From Candidatus Zixiibacteriota bacterium (GTDB taxonomy: Bacteria > Zixibacteria > MSB-5A5 > SM1-73), in NCBI GenBank assembly GCA_020341875.1, contig CP070839.1, forward strand, positions 2,469,187 through 2,488,497: a stretch of 19,311 nucleotides of DNA, in the 5' to 3' direction. The translations under genes and the position numbers were made by a program. Every line of letters begins with the position of its first letter. The stretch's first letter is position 1. Below the pieces are notes generated by a model. The model searched no databases, was not told where the DNA came from, and saw only the letters and a program-made list of their open reading frames with translations. Of the stretch, positions 1-6,985 are shown one piece after another.

Positions 1-61
1 ACGATCAGTGGAGGGTTTTGAATTCGGACTCAAATAACAGTCTTTCTAAAGGACGGTGCCT

Positions 62-1105
62 ATGCGCAGAGCGATAATCTGTCTTTCCGTGTTTCTGCTT
101 TTCTTTATCCTGGGAACCGGGGCTTTGGCGGATGAGGTTCCTGAGGGGGTGAGATGTCTTTCCGAGCAGCCGCCTGCGGCCTTCGACGAAGATGAGGGCG
201 TTGAGGTCAAGGATAGGTACGGTGTGCCGCGCAAGCAGGTACTGCTGGAGATGGCCACCGGCACCTGGTGAGGTTTCTGTCCTTATGCGGCAGTTGCCGC
301 AGATTCTCTGTACAAGCTAAGAGGAGACAGTCTGGCCGTTTTAGAATACCACTACAGCGATCCCTTCGCCAATACTGACGCCGTGGGCAGGATCAATTAT
401 TACGGGATCACGGGATATCCCACCTCTGTTTTCAACGGAACCCAGAGGGTAGTGGGTGGGGGTGGTGGGACCTTCAACGCATACAGAAGTGCATTCAATG
501 CCCAAATCGGGGTAAGCACTCCGGGAGTTCTCTCCCTGAAGATAGACAACTATAATCCTTCTCTCAGAACCGGAGAGATCATAATCAAGCTCAACTCGGT
601 GGAACAGATTCAGGAGGCCGACTTAAGACTTCGCTATGCCATCACGGAGAGCCATAAGTATCATCCGTGGCAAGGGCTGGATAGCCTTCATCATATCGTG
701 AGAGAGATGCTTCCTGACCATAACGGCCTTTCCTTCTGGGTCAACCAGGGTGAAACCTTCGTGGATACCCAGAGCTTCTACATTAACCCGGCCTGGGAGG
801 ATCATCACTGCAACCTGGTGGTTTTTGTCCAGAGCGACAAAGAGGTTACCTACGTGTTGATATCCAACCAGATTCCTCTGTTCCAGAAGCATGTCTCTGG
901 AGATGCCAATGGTGACGGGGCGGTTACCGTCTCGGACGTGGTCTTCCTGGCTAATTACGTTCTTTACGGCGGCGCGGAGCCGAGGCCCTCGGCCTCCGGC
1001 GACCCGAATGAGGATTGCGTCATTGACATGACAGACGTGGTCTACTTGTGGGATTACGTGTTCCTCGCAGGGCCGGCGCCCCTTAGGGGTTGGGAGATAG
1101 ATTGA
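62..1105 (+). CDS. Secreted Omp28/thioredoxin-like selenoprotein with dockerin module, copy 1
   Basis: Predicted 347-residue exported thiol/selenol oxidoreductase. The ATG at 62 has AAAGGA 8 nt upstream; an in-frame GTG at 56 is too close to that site. A signal peptide (about 1-23, ending GALA before DEVPEG) is followed by a short acidic linker. The thioredoxin-like motif is TGTW-U-GFC-PYAAVAAD, with TGA (269-271) as residue 70 and the resolving Cys at 73. GYPT further on is a likely cis-Pro loop. SLHHIVREMLP and HHCNLVVFVQ resemble the Omp28 C-terminal half. The last 65 residues are two dockerin-like repeats (GDANGDGAVTVSDVVFL and DPNEDCVIDMTDVVYL). The frame is continuous across the TGA, and the gene itself ends at a TGA (1103-1105), so UGA also works as stop. 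Sec is inferred from the catalytic position, the downstream hairpin and three paralogs with the same arrangement. The substrate is unknown. Confidence 0.88.
269..301 (+). promoter_or_regulatory. Sec UGA codon and candidate bacterial SECIS hairpin, copy 1
   Basis: TGA is at 269-271. Fifteen nt later GCGGC (287-291) pairs with GCCGC (296-300) around the loop AGTT (292-295), and a T286-A301 pair can extend the stem. The loop G is 22 nt past the UGA. This spacing and a G among the first two loop bases fit the known rules for bacterial SECIS elements, which lie within the coding region just after the UGA. The match to those rules is visible; recognition by SelB is inferred. Confidence 0.75.
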
Positions 1106-1142
1106 GCTGGCTATCGTACTCCTTATTCAAAGGAGGAGTGAG

Positions 1143-2195
1143 ATGCATTCAGGACGAAAAAGCTGGATAGCCCTGGCAGGGATCCTTCTACTGCTGCCCG
1201 GCGCGACTGCCCTTGCAGATCAGGGGCCGGATGACATACAGTGTCTTCCGGAGGGACACTCCCTGATCGAGGTCCAGGGCGACGAATCCGTCTCCGACAG
1301 GAGATACACGGTCCCGCGCAAGCAGGTGCTCATGGAGGAAGCCACGGCCACCTGGTGATACAGTTGCGGCGCGGCGGCAGTTGCTGCCGATTCCATGAAA
1401 AAGGTCTACGGTGATGGCGTGGCCCTTCTGGCCTATCATTCCAGCACCACCGACCCCTTTTACCTGTTTGATTCGCGCTATCGGGTGATCGACTATTACG
1501 AGGTCGAATACTATCCGACGGCCATCTTCGACGGTGGGTCAGATTGGATCGTGGGGGCAACCGGTGCTTTCAATAAGTTCAACACCAAGTACAATGAGAA
1601 GATGGTGGTCAAGACGCCGGGGGTCCTCTCGCTAGTGGTTGAGTACGACCCCCCGTCCGGTGATGGGATGATTATAGCGAAATTCCATTCCGTCGATGAG
1701 ATCCGGGAGTTGAACCTGCACCTCAGATACGGCCTAACCGAGAGCCACAAGTACTACCTGTGGGCAGACCAGGACAGCCTTCAGTTCATCGTTCGCGACA
1801 TGCTTCCCGATTACCAGGGTGTGCCGATTTCCATCGATCAGGGTGGAACCCTGGTAGATAGCCAGAGCTTCCACATCGATGAGGAGTGGGTGAGCCATCA
1901 CTGCGAGCTGGTGGTCTTCCTCCAGAGCGACAACGGCAAGAAGGTTCTGGTGTCCAATCTGATACCTCTGTATCAGAAACATGTTTCCGGAGATGCGAAT
2001 TCGGACGGGGTGGTGACCGTCTCCGACGTGGGCTTCTTGTCCAATTACGTGTTCGGCGGGGGAGCCCAGCCGGAGCCTTCGGCGTCCGGCGACCCCAATG
2101 AGGATTGTGTCTCAGACGTACAGGATGTTGCCTATCTGATAGATTACCTGTTTCACCAGGGGCCAGCGCCCCTCAGGGGATGGGAGATAGATTAG
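1143..2195 (+). CDS. Secreted Omp28/thioredoxin-like selenoprotein with dockerin module, copy 2
   Basis: Predicted 350-residue paralog of the preceding gene, 37 bp downstream, so probably in the same operon. The ATG at 1143 follows AAAGGAGG at 1129-1136. The signal peptide is about 1-25 (ATALA before DQGPDD). The TGA at 1356-1358 is residue 72 in TATW-U-YSC-GAAAVAAD, with the resolving Cys at 75; the two residues between U and C differ from copy 1. YYPTAIFDG is the probable cis-Pro segment. SLQFIVRDMLP and HHCELVVFLQ follow, then a dockerin-like pair (GDANSDGVVTVSDVGFL and DPNEDCVSDVQDVAYL). The C-terminal RGWEID is identical to copy 1. The frame continues from the TGA to the TAG at 2193-2195. 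An independent gene starting at the internal methionine (1395) would have no signal peptide and half an active site. Confidence 0.88.
1356..1389 (+). promoter_or_regulatory. Sec UGA codon and candidate bacterial SECIS hairpin, copy 2
   Basis: TGA is at 1356-1358. CGGCAG (1375-1380) pairs perfectly with CTGCCG (1384-1389) around a TTG loop and starts 16 nt after the UGA. An alternative register matching the other copies (GCGGC, loop AGTT, GCTGC) also forms, with one G-U pair. The third bases of the codons here differ slightly from the other copies but pairing is retained. Confidence 0.7.
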
Positions 2196-2231
2196 CCTGA
2201 TTTAGGGCCAACAATAAAGAGTAGGTGCGAG

Positions 2232-3272
2232 GTGCACGAGCGACAGAAAGGATGCATTGTCCCGGCTGGAATTCTTATTCTTCTCCTCGGCTTTGCCGGG
2301 CTGGCTGATTCGGGTGAGGTCACTCTGAAATGTCTTCCGGAAGACTTTTCTTTGACTGACTCGAGGGCGGAAGATCGTTCCTCCGAGAATGGGTACAGTG
2401 TGCCGCGCAAGCAGGTACTGGTGGAGATCACCACTGCGACCTGGTGAGGCGGTTGTTCCGCCGCGGCAGTTGCCGCCGATTCGCTGAAGAAGCTGAAAGG
2501 AGACAGTCTGACTGTGCTCTCTTACCATGCCAGCGATCTTTTCGATTGCCCGGACGGCTACCCCCGGATGTATTACTACTTCGGCGACACCATCTGGCTC
2601 CCTACTGCGGTTTTCGACGGAAAAGACCCGCAGATCGGTGGAGGGGAAGAGGCATTCTCCATGTATGAGGCGATGTATGACCAGCACATACAGGTCAATA
2701 CCCCGGGAGTTCTCTCTGTAGAAGTGGAGTACGATTCTTCCACCCGGGATGGGGCGATAGTCGCCACATTTACCTCGGTGGATCAAATATCGCAGACTGA
2801 CCTGCACCTGCGCTATGCTATCGCTGAGAGCCATATATACCACGAGTGGCAGAATCTGGATAGCCTTCAGTTCGTAGTGCGGGATATGCTTCCGGATCAC
2901 ATGGGCGTGCCCTTCTCCATCAGTCAGGGCGCTACAGTCGTGGATACGCAGAGCTTTCACATCGACACCGCATGGGTGGATTCTAATTGTGACCTGGTGG
3001 TTCTGGTTCAGAGTGACCAGGACACCACGGTCTTGATATCCAATTCGGCGCCCCTGGTCCAGGTCCATATTTCCGGGGATGCCAACGGCGACGGGGTGGT
3101 AACCATCTCGGATGTGGGCTTCCTGTCCAGCTACCTGCTTTTTGGCACTCCGGTACCGGAACCGTTAGCATCCGGAGACCCAAATGAGGATTGCCAAATA
3201 GACATTCAGGATATAGTTTACCTGTTGGATTATCTGTTTCACCAGGGGCCCGCGCCCCTTCGAGGATGCTAG
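2232..3272 (+). CDS. Secreted Omp28/thioredoxin-like selenoprotein with dockerin module, copy 3
   Basis: Predicted 346-residue paralog, 36 bp after copy 2. The start is a GTG at 2232, preceded only by a weak AGTAGGTG-like site. It is preferred because the resulting signal peptide (about 1-25, GFAGLA before DSG) aligns with copy 2. The TGA at 2445-2447 is residue 72 in TATW-U-GGC-SAAAVAAD, with the resolving Cys at 75. WLPTAVFDG is the probable cis-Pro segment; SLQFVVRDMLP and SNCDLVVLVQ match the paralogs. The dockerin-like repeats are GDANGDGVVTISDVGFL and DPNEDCQIDIQDIVYL. It ends at TAG, 3270-3272. The weak start may mean translation is coupled to copy 2. Confidence 0.86.
2445..2476 (+). 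promoter_or_regulatory. Sec UGA codon and candidate bacterial SECIS hairpin, copy 3
   Basis: TGA is at 2445-2447. GCGGC (2463-2467), loop AGTT (2468-2471) and GCCGC (2472-2476) start 15 nt after the UGA. The core is base-for-base identical to copies 1 and 4, although the sequence between the UGA and the stem differs. Confidence 0.75.
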
Positions 3273-3318
3273 ATGAATTGAGTCAACTTATAACTTTCAT
3301 AACTCCAAGGAGGTGCTC

Positions 3319-4353
3319 ATGCCACAGAGACGAATGGTCTTAGTCGCGTTTGTGGCGCTCTTTCTCCTCTTCTCGGCTGCCGCGTGGGCCGATTCGGTAC
3401 CGGAAGGCGTGGAATGTCTCCCTGCCCAGCCCTACGATCACTCGGCAGAGGGAGATGAGATGTCGGCCAAAGGTCCGACCGTTCCGCGCGATATGGTGGT
3501 GATCGAGATAGCCACCGGCACCTGGTGAGGCTACTGCCCCTATGCGGCAGTTGCCGCAGATCAGTTGATGCATGAAAAACCGGAGAGTCTGATCGTTCTG
3601 GAGCATCATTACAGCGATCCCTTCGCTAATTCCGACGGCCTCGGCAGGATCAGCTACTACGGGATCTCGGGATATCCCACCGCCAAGATCGACGGGAAGA
3701 GAACCTGCGTGGGGGGGAGTGATCCCGGCACCTACAACTGCTATCTTGGCGCGTATAATTGGGAGATGCTGTTTACTCCTTCTCCTTGCCAAATCAGGCT
3801 GGAAGTCTGCTATGACGACGTAACCCGCCTCTTAGAGGTCGAGACCTGGACCACGGTTCTGGACGTCATGCAGAACTCGCACTTGCGTATAGCCATAGCC
3901 GAAAGCCATATCTACCACCCGTGGTCGTTCTTAGACAGTTTGCATCACGTGACACGAAAGATGCTGCCCAACTATCAAGGGGTTTTCTGCAATGCCGGCG
4001 TAGGAGAGACGTTCTACGATTACCAGAGTTACACCTTGCCCTCGACCTGGGAAGACGAGAACTGCTATGTGGTGGCTTTCGTGCAAACTGACTACTCTCC
4101 CTACACGGTGCACAGAGTGGCCAAGGCAGACCTCTTCCCCGTCTATGTGTTCGGAGATTGCACCGGCGACGGAACAGTGGACATCGGAGACGCGGTGTTT
4201 TCGATAAACTATCTCTACAAGGGAGGCGAGGCGCCAAGTCCCTCCGTCAGCGGTGACGTGAACGGTGATTGTCTTATAGACATCGCTGACGTCGTATACG
4301 TTCTCAATTACCTGTATAAGAACGGGTCCGCGCCTCTTGAAGGCTGCTGCTGA
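3319..4353 (+). CDS. Secreted Omp28/thioredoxin-like selenoprotein with dockerin module, copy 4
   Basis: Predicted 344-residue paralog, the most diverged in its C-terminal half. The ATG at 3319 has AAGGAGG (3307-3313) 5 nt upstream; an in-frame GTG at 3313 lies inside that site and is unlikely. The signal peptide is about 1-24 (SAAAWA before DSVPEG). The TGA at 3526-3528 is residue 70 in TGTW-U-GYC-PYAAVAAD, with the resolving Cys at 73. GYPTAKIDG is the probable cis-Pro segment; SLHHVTRKMLP and ENCYVVAFVQ follow. The dockerin-like repeats (GDCTGDGTVDIGDAVFS and GDVNGDCLIDIADVVYV) look more like those of the minus-strand genes than those of copies 1-3. It carries more cysteines than its paralogs and ends in GCC. 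It is the last of the four. Confidence 0.87.
3526..3558 (+). promoter_or_regulatory. Sec UGA codon and candidate bacterial SECIS hairpin, copy 4
   Basis: TGA is at 3526-3528. GCGGC (3544-3548), loop AGTT (3549-3552) and GCCGC (3553-3557) start 15 nt after the UGA, identical in core and spacing to copies 1 and 3. Confidence 0.75.
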
Positions 4354-4466
4354 TCCCTTTTAAAGGAGGTGATTCTCTCTAAAGACGGGCGGGTAGAAAG
4401 GCAATCAGCGAAGGGGCTGACAGATATTTGGAGAGTCCGGAAACATCAAACTTCAAAGGAGGATAG

Positions 4467-5036
4467 ATGTACGCACACGTTCGCACTTTGGCGACTCTGG
4501 GGGCAGTTGTTCTCTTAGCTCTGTTTGGAGGCGCGCTCACCGATCAAGGGAAGGCCTGGGCGGATTTCGACTTCACCTTCACACACGTTGAGGATACGGT
4601 CATGTCGGCCACCACCTGGGATACGGTTGAGTTTCATGCCCTTTTGACCAACACCGGAACCGACATAGACAGCTACCTGGTGACCCTGACCGAGAATCCT
4701 CCCACCCCCGATGACTGGTGGGTGGAGCTGTGCGCTGCCGGCCAATGCTGGGATTCTCTCATAACCCAAGTCAACGTCTATTTGGAGCCCACGTGGGAGG
4801 ACCATGTTCTTTTGCACGTCATTCCGAGGAGCGTGTCGCAGGGGCATTATCTTGTCACAGTGCAGTCGTACGGCAGCCCGGGTCTTAAGCTCACCAAATC
4901 CATGAACTTTATGCTGAACGCTCACGGGGGCGTCCCGACTACCAACCAATGGGGACTGATCGCCTTAGTAGGACTGATTCTCACCTCGGGTTTATATCTG
5001 ACCTACCGGAGGCTCAAACCGGCGAAGCAACGTTAG
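4467..5036 (+). CDS. Exported membrane-anchored protein with IPTL-CTERM-like tail
   Basis: 189 residues; ATG at 4467 after AAAGGAGG. An N-terminal hydrophobic segment (about 9-24) is probably a signal peptide. The middle is a beta-rich domain built around a phrase (LLTNTGTDIDSYLVTLTENP) that resembles Ig-like domains of the CARDB/NEW3 sort, with two nearby cysteines (C89 and C94, LCAAGQC) that could form a disulfide. The C-terminus, VPTTNQWGLIALVG followed by a hydrophobic stretch and YRRLKPAKQR, has the layout of IPTL-CTERM sorting tails (IPTLSEWG, membrane segment, basic end). It lies 113 bp after the fourth selenoprotein gene and before a strong terminator, so probably belongs to that transcript. 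I do not recognise the family; a role as partner or substrate of the selenoproteins is only suggested by position. Confidence 0.75.
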   Translation: MYAHVRTLATLGAVVLLALFGGALTDQGKAWADFDFTFTHVEDTVMSATTWDTVEFHALLTNTGTDIDSYLVTLTENPPTPDDWWVELCAAGQCWDSLITQVNVYLEPTWEDHVLLHVIPRSVSQGHYLVTVQSYGSPGLKLTKSMNFMLNAHGGVPTTNQWGLIALVGLILTSGLYLTYRRLKPAKQR

Positions 5037-5056
5037 GCACAAAAATACAGCCGCGC

Positions 5057-5096
5057 AATTGGCTGGGCCGATAGAATCTGACTGGCCCAGTTGATT
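5057..5096 (+). repeat. Long imperfect hairpin after the selenoprotein operon
   Basis: CTGGGCC (5063-5069) pairs with GGCCCAG (5084-5090). The stem extends outward through AATTGG/TTGATT with G-U pairs to about 13 bp, around a 12-nt loop. No T-run follows, so it is not a classical terminator by itself. It could protect the 3' end of the transcript. Confidence 0.5.
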
Positions 5097-5122
5097 CCGA
5101 TTGTCTATAAGCACTGGTTTCG

Positions 5123-5152
5123 AAAAGAGCTCCTCTGAAGAGGAGCTCTTTT
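5123..5152 (+). terminator. Rho-independent terminator, probably bidirectional
   Basis: AAAAGAGCTCCTC (5123-5135) pairs perfectly with GAGGAGCTCTTTT (5140-5152) around a TGAA loop, giving a 13-bp stem ending in T. It separates the selenoprotein operon from the downstream thioredoxin genes. Confidence 0.85.
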
Positions 5153-5364
5153 CCCACTATGTTCCGCGCAGATGGGTGTTTCCTCGACGTGCCTGAAGAA
5201 GCTCCGCTCCCTATGGCGCGCCAGAAGAGGCAACCTGTGTCGTTTAGAGTCCGAAGAGAGAGCGCGGATAAGTCGGCAGGGTGACTGCCAATTTGTGCGG
5301 GAAAAAACCATCGCCGTCCCAGCTTTGATCGTTATTATAGAAGGTATCGAGAGGTAACGGAAGC
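5153..5364 (+). other. Non-coding leader between operons
   Basis: About 210 bp between the terminator and the next gene. A 61-codon open frame (5172-5357) has no ribosome binding site and no recognisable features. I see no clear promoter, RNA gene or repeat, but a promoter for the downstream genes would be expected here. Confidence 0.4.
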
Positions 5365-6393
5365 ATGATGTCAGGGAATCAAAGAAAAGAGGCGGCCACG
5401 CGTCTGAGGTGCTGGGGAATTCTCCTTTTGGCTCTGATCTTTGTCTCGAGCCTATCCACCTGCAGCACCAAAAATCTCCTGGGCATAGCCAAGATTGGCT
5501 CCATCTTTGTGAGTTCCACACCTCCGGGGGCTGACATAATCGTGGATCAGACCCTCACCGGGAAGACCACCCCGGATACTGTTTTCAACGTTCCGGTGGG
5601 AGATCATGCCATCTTCGTCAGCCGACCAGGGTACCTCGCTTCTCCGGACTCGCTGGTGGTTGCGGTGAATGAGGACCAGATCAGCACGGCCGAGTTTGTG
5701 CTTCTGGAGACCGATCATGGTTCGCTTGAGGTGACGTCCAACGTGGAGGGGGCCACCATCTGCATCGATAATCAGCCCACCAGCGAGGTCACTCCGCATG
5801 TCTTCTTCAACAGCGTGTCGGTAGGGACTCATATAATATCCATTTTCAAAGAGGCGCACTCCAACCAGGAGCCAGCCAAGGAGATCGTAGAAATAACCAC
5901 CGGCGACACCGCGGAGGTCGACTTCACCCTCGATCCCACTCAGGTCGGAACGGAGGAAGGGGACATCACACCCGATTTCGAGCTCCAGGACGATTTCGGA
6001 TTCTGGCACCGGTTTTACGCTTACAGGGGGTTTGTTACCATAGTCTTCTTCTGGGCGGAGGACTGCTTCTACTGCATGGTGGAGATGCCATATATTCAGG
6101 AGATCTATGAGGAGTACGAGGCCGACAGCCTCATCATCTTCGGCATCAACTACGGAGGGAACTTCGGGCAGGAGGGCCTCGAGGTCGTCCGCCGGATCAG
6201 GGAGGAGGAGCAGATCACCTTTACCTTTTTGGTAGGGGTGGAGACCAGTGTCAAAAGCGATTATGAGGCGACATCCACTCCGCTGACCGTGATCCTGGAT
6301 CGGGGGGGGAAGATCCGTTATCGAAAGTTTGGCTTCACTCCCAGGCTGCCTTCAGACATAAGAGCGACCCTGGATGAGTTGTACGGTAAGTGA
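5365..6393 (+). CDS. PEGA-domain lipoprotein fused to TlpA-like thioredoxin
   Basis: 342 residues. The start is one of two adjacent ATGs (5365 or 5368), after GAGG/CGGAAG. The N-terminus has a basic region, a hydrophobic stretch (about 17-30) and a lipobox-like LSTC (Cys33), so it is probably a lipoprotein. Two PEGA-type beta domains follow: GSIFVSSTPPGADIIVD (about 50-125) and GSLEVTSNVEGATICID (about 127-195). The C-terminal part (about 205-342) is a TlpA/AhpC-TSA-type thioredoxin fold: DFELQDDFG, FFWAEDCFYC with C234 and C237, and TPLTVILDRGGKI carrying the cis-Pro. It probably reduces or exchanges disulfides outside the cytoplasm while held at a membrane or at peptidoglycan through PEGA. 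It uses normal cysteines, unlike the upstream selenoproteins. It is followed after 40 bp by a second thioredoxin gene. Confidence 0.85.
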   Translation: MMSGNQRKEAATRLRCWGILLLALIFVSSLSTCSTKNLLGIAKIGSIFVSSTPPGADIIVDQTLTGKTTPDTVFNVPVGDHAIFVSRPGYLASPDSLVVAVNEDQISTAEFVLLETDHGSLEVTSNVEGATICIDNQPTSEVTPHVFFNSVSVGTHIISIFKEAHSNQEPAKEIVEITTGDTAEVDFTLDPTQVGTEEGDITPDFELQDDFGFWHRFYAYRGFVTIVFFWAEDCFYCMVEMPYIQEIYEEYEADSLIIFGINYGGNFGQEGLEVVRRIREEEQITFTFLVGVETSVKSDYEATSTPLTVILDRGGKIRYRKFGFTPRLPSDIRATLDELYGK

Positions 6394-6433
6394 GAACATA
6401 CTTCAACACTGCTGATTAGAAAAAGGAAACCAC

Positions 6434-6985
6434 ATGCGACGTCCACCTGGTAAGTTTATCTTGGCTCTTGCACTAGCCATTATTCTACTGAGTCCTGCCC
6501 AGGCAGGTAAGAAGGGGAAGGCTCCCAATTTTACCGCTCCGGATTTGAAGGGCGAAAAGGTAGAGCTAAAGAACCTGCTGGAGGAGGGACCGGTCCTGAT
6601 CTCCTTCTGGGCAACCCACTGCAAGCCCTGTATCAAGGAGTTGAACAAACTGGGGAAACTGTACGCGGACTACAAGAAGAGAGGCTTTGAGATACTGGCC
6701 ATAGACGTGGATGGCCCGCGGAGCGTCGGGCGGGTGAAGTCGAAGGTCAAGGGACTCAAATGGAAGTTTCCCGTGGTCTTCGACACTAATAAGGACATCT
6801 ACAGGAAGTATCACGTGTTGGGCATACCTCATACCGTACTGATAGATCCCGACGGGAACATTCGATACACCCATACCACCTATCGCCCCGGTGATGAGAA
6901 GACCATCTGGAAAAAGGTGGACCAGGTCTTCTCCGAACAGAAGGAGGCTTCAGAAGAAAAAGAGGGGATAGATAGTGATAAATAG
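6434..6985 (+). CDS. Secreted TlpA/ResA-like thioredoxin
   Basis: 183 residues; ATG at 6434 after AAAGGAAA. The signal peptide is about 1-24 (SPAQA before GKKGK). A TlpA-like domain follows: APNFTAPDLKGEKVELK, then FWATHCKPCIKEL with C63 and C66, AIDVDG, and VLGIPHTVLIDPDG with the cis-Pro. The C-terminus is lysine/glutamate-rich. Family members act as extracytoplasmic disulfide reductases, for example in cytochrome c maturation. Here it lies between the PEGA-thioredoxin and an outer-membrane barrel gene and overlaps the latter by 11 bp, so these probably form a translationally coupled unit. Confidence 0.88.
   Translation: MRRPPGKFILALALAIILLSPAQAGKKGKAPNFTAPDLKGEKVELKNLLEEGPVLISFWATHCKPCIKELNKLGKLYADYKKRGFEILAIDVDGPRSVGRVKSKVKGLKWKFPVVFDTNKDIYRKYHVLGIPHTVLIDPDGNIRYTHTTYRPGDEKTIWKKVDQVFSEQKEASEEKEGIDSDK

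Noticed and set aside
269..3528. The four TGAs as true stops, sequencing errors or pseudogene mutations
   Set aside because: All four fall at the same catalytic position, with intact frames, conserved protein sequence and strong ribosome binding sites; independent errors would not coincide.
383..4353. Downstream halves (from 383, 1395, 2514 and 3565) as separate genes
   Set aside because: They begin inside the thioredoxin domain, have no ribosome binding sites or signal peptides, and are in frame with the upstream halves.
4369..4500. Short GTG-started frame after AAAGGAGG at 4362-4369
   Set aside because: The Shine-Dalgarno-like sequence is good, but the frame is short, overlaps the start of the next gene out of frame and has no recognisable features.
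5172..5357. 61-codon plus-strand open frame
   Set aside because: No ribosome binding site, arginine-rich random-looking composition, and it lies in the leader between a terminator and a real gene.
1103..6393. Genetic-code reassignment of TGA (to Gly or Trp)
   Set aside because: TGA ends the genes at 1105, 4353, 6393 and 8495 in the expected places, and Trp is encoded by TGG directly before each recoded TGA.
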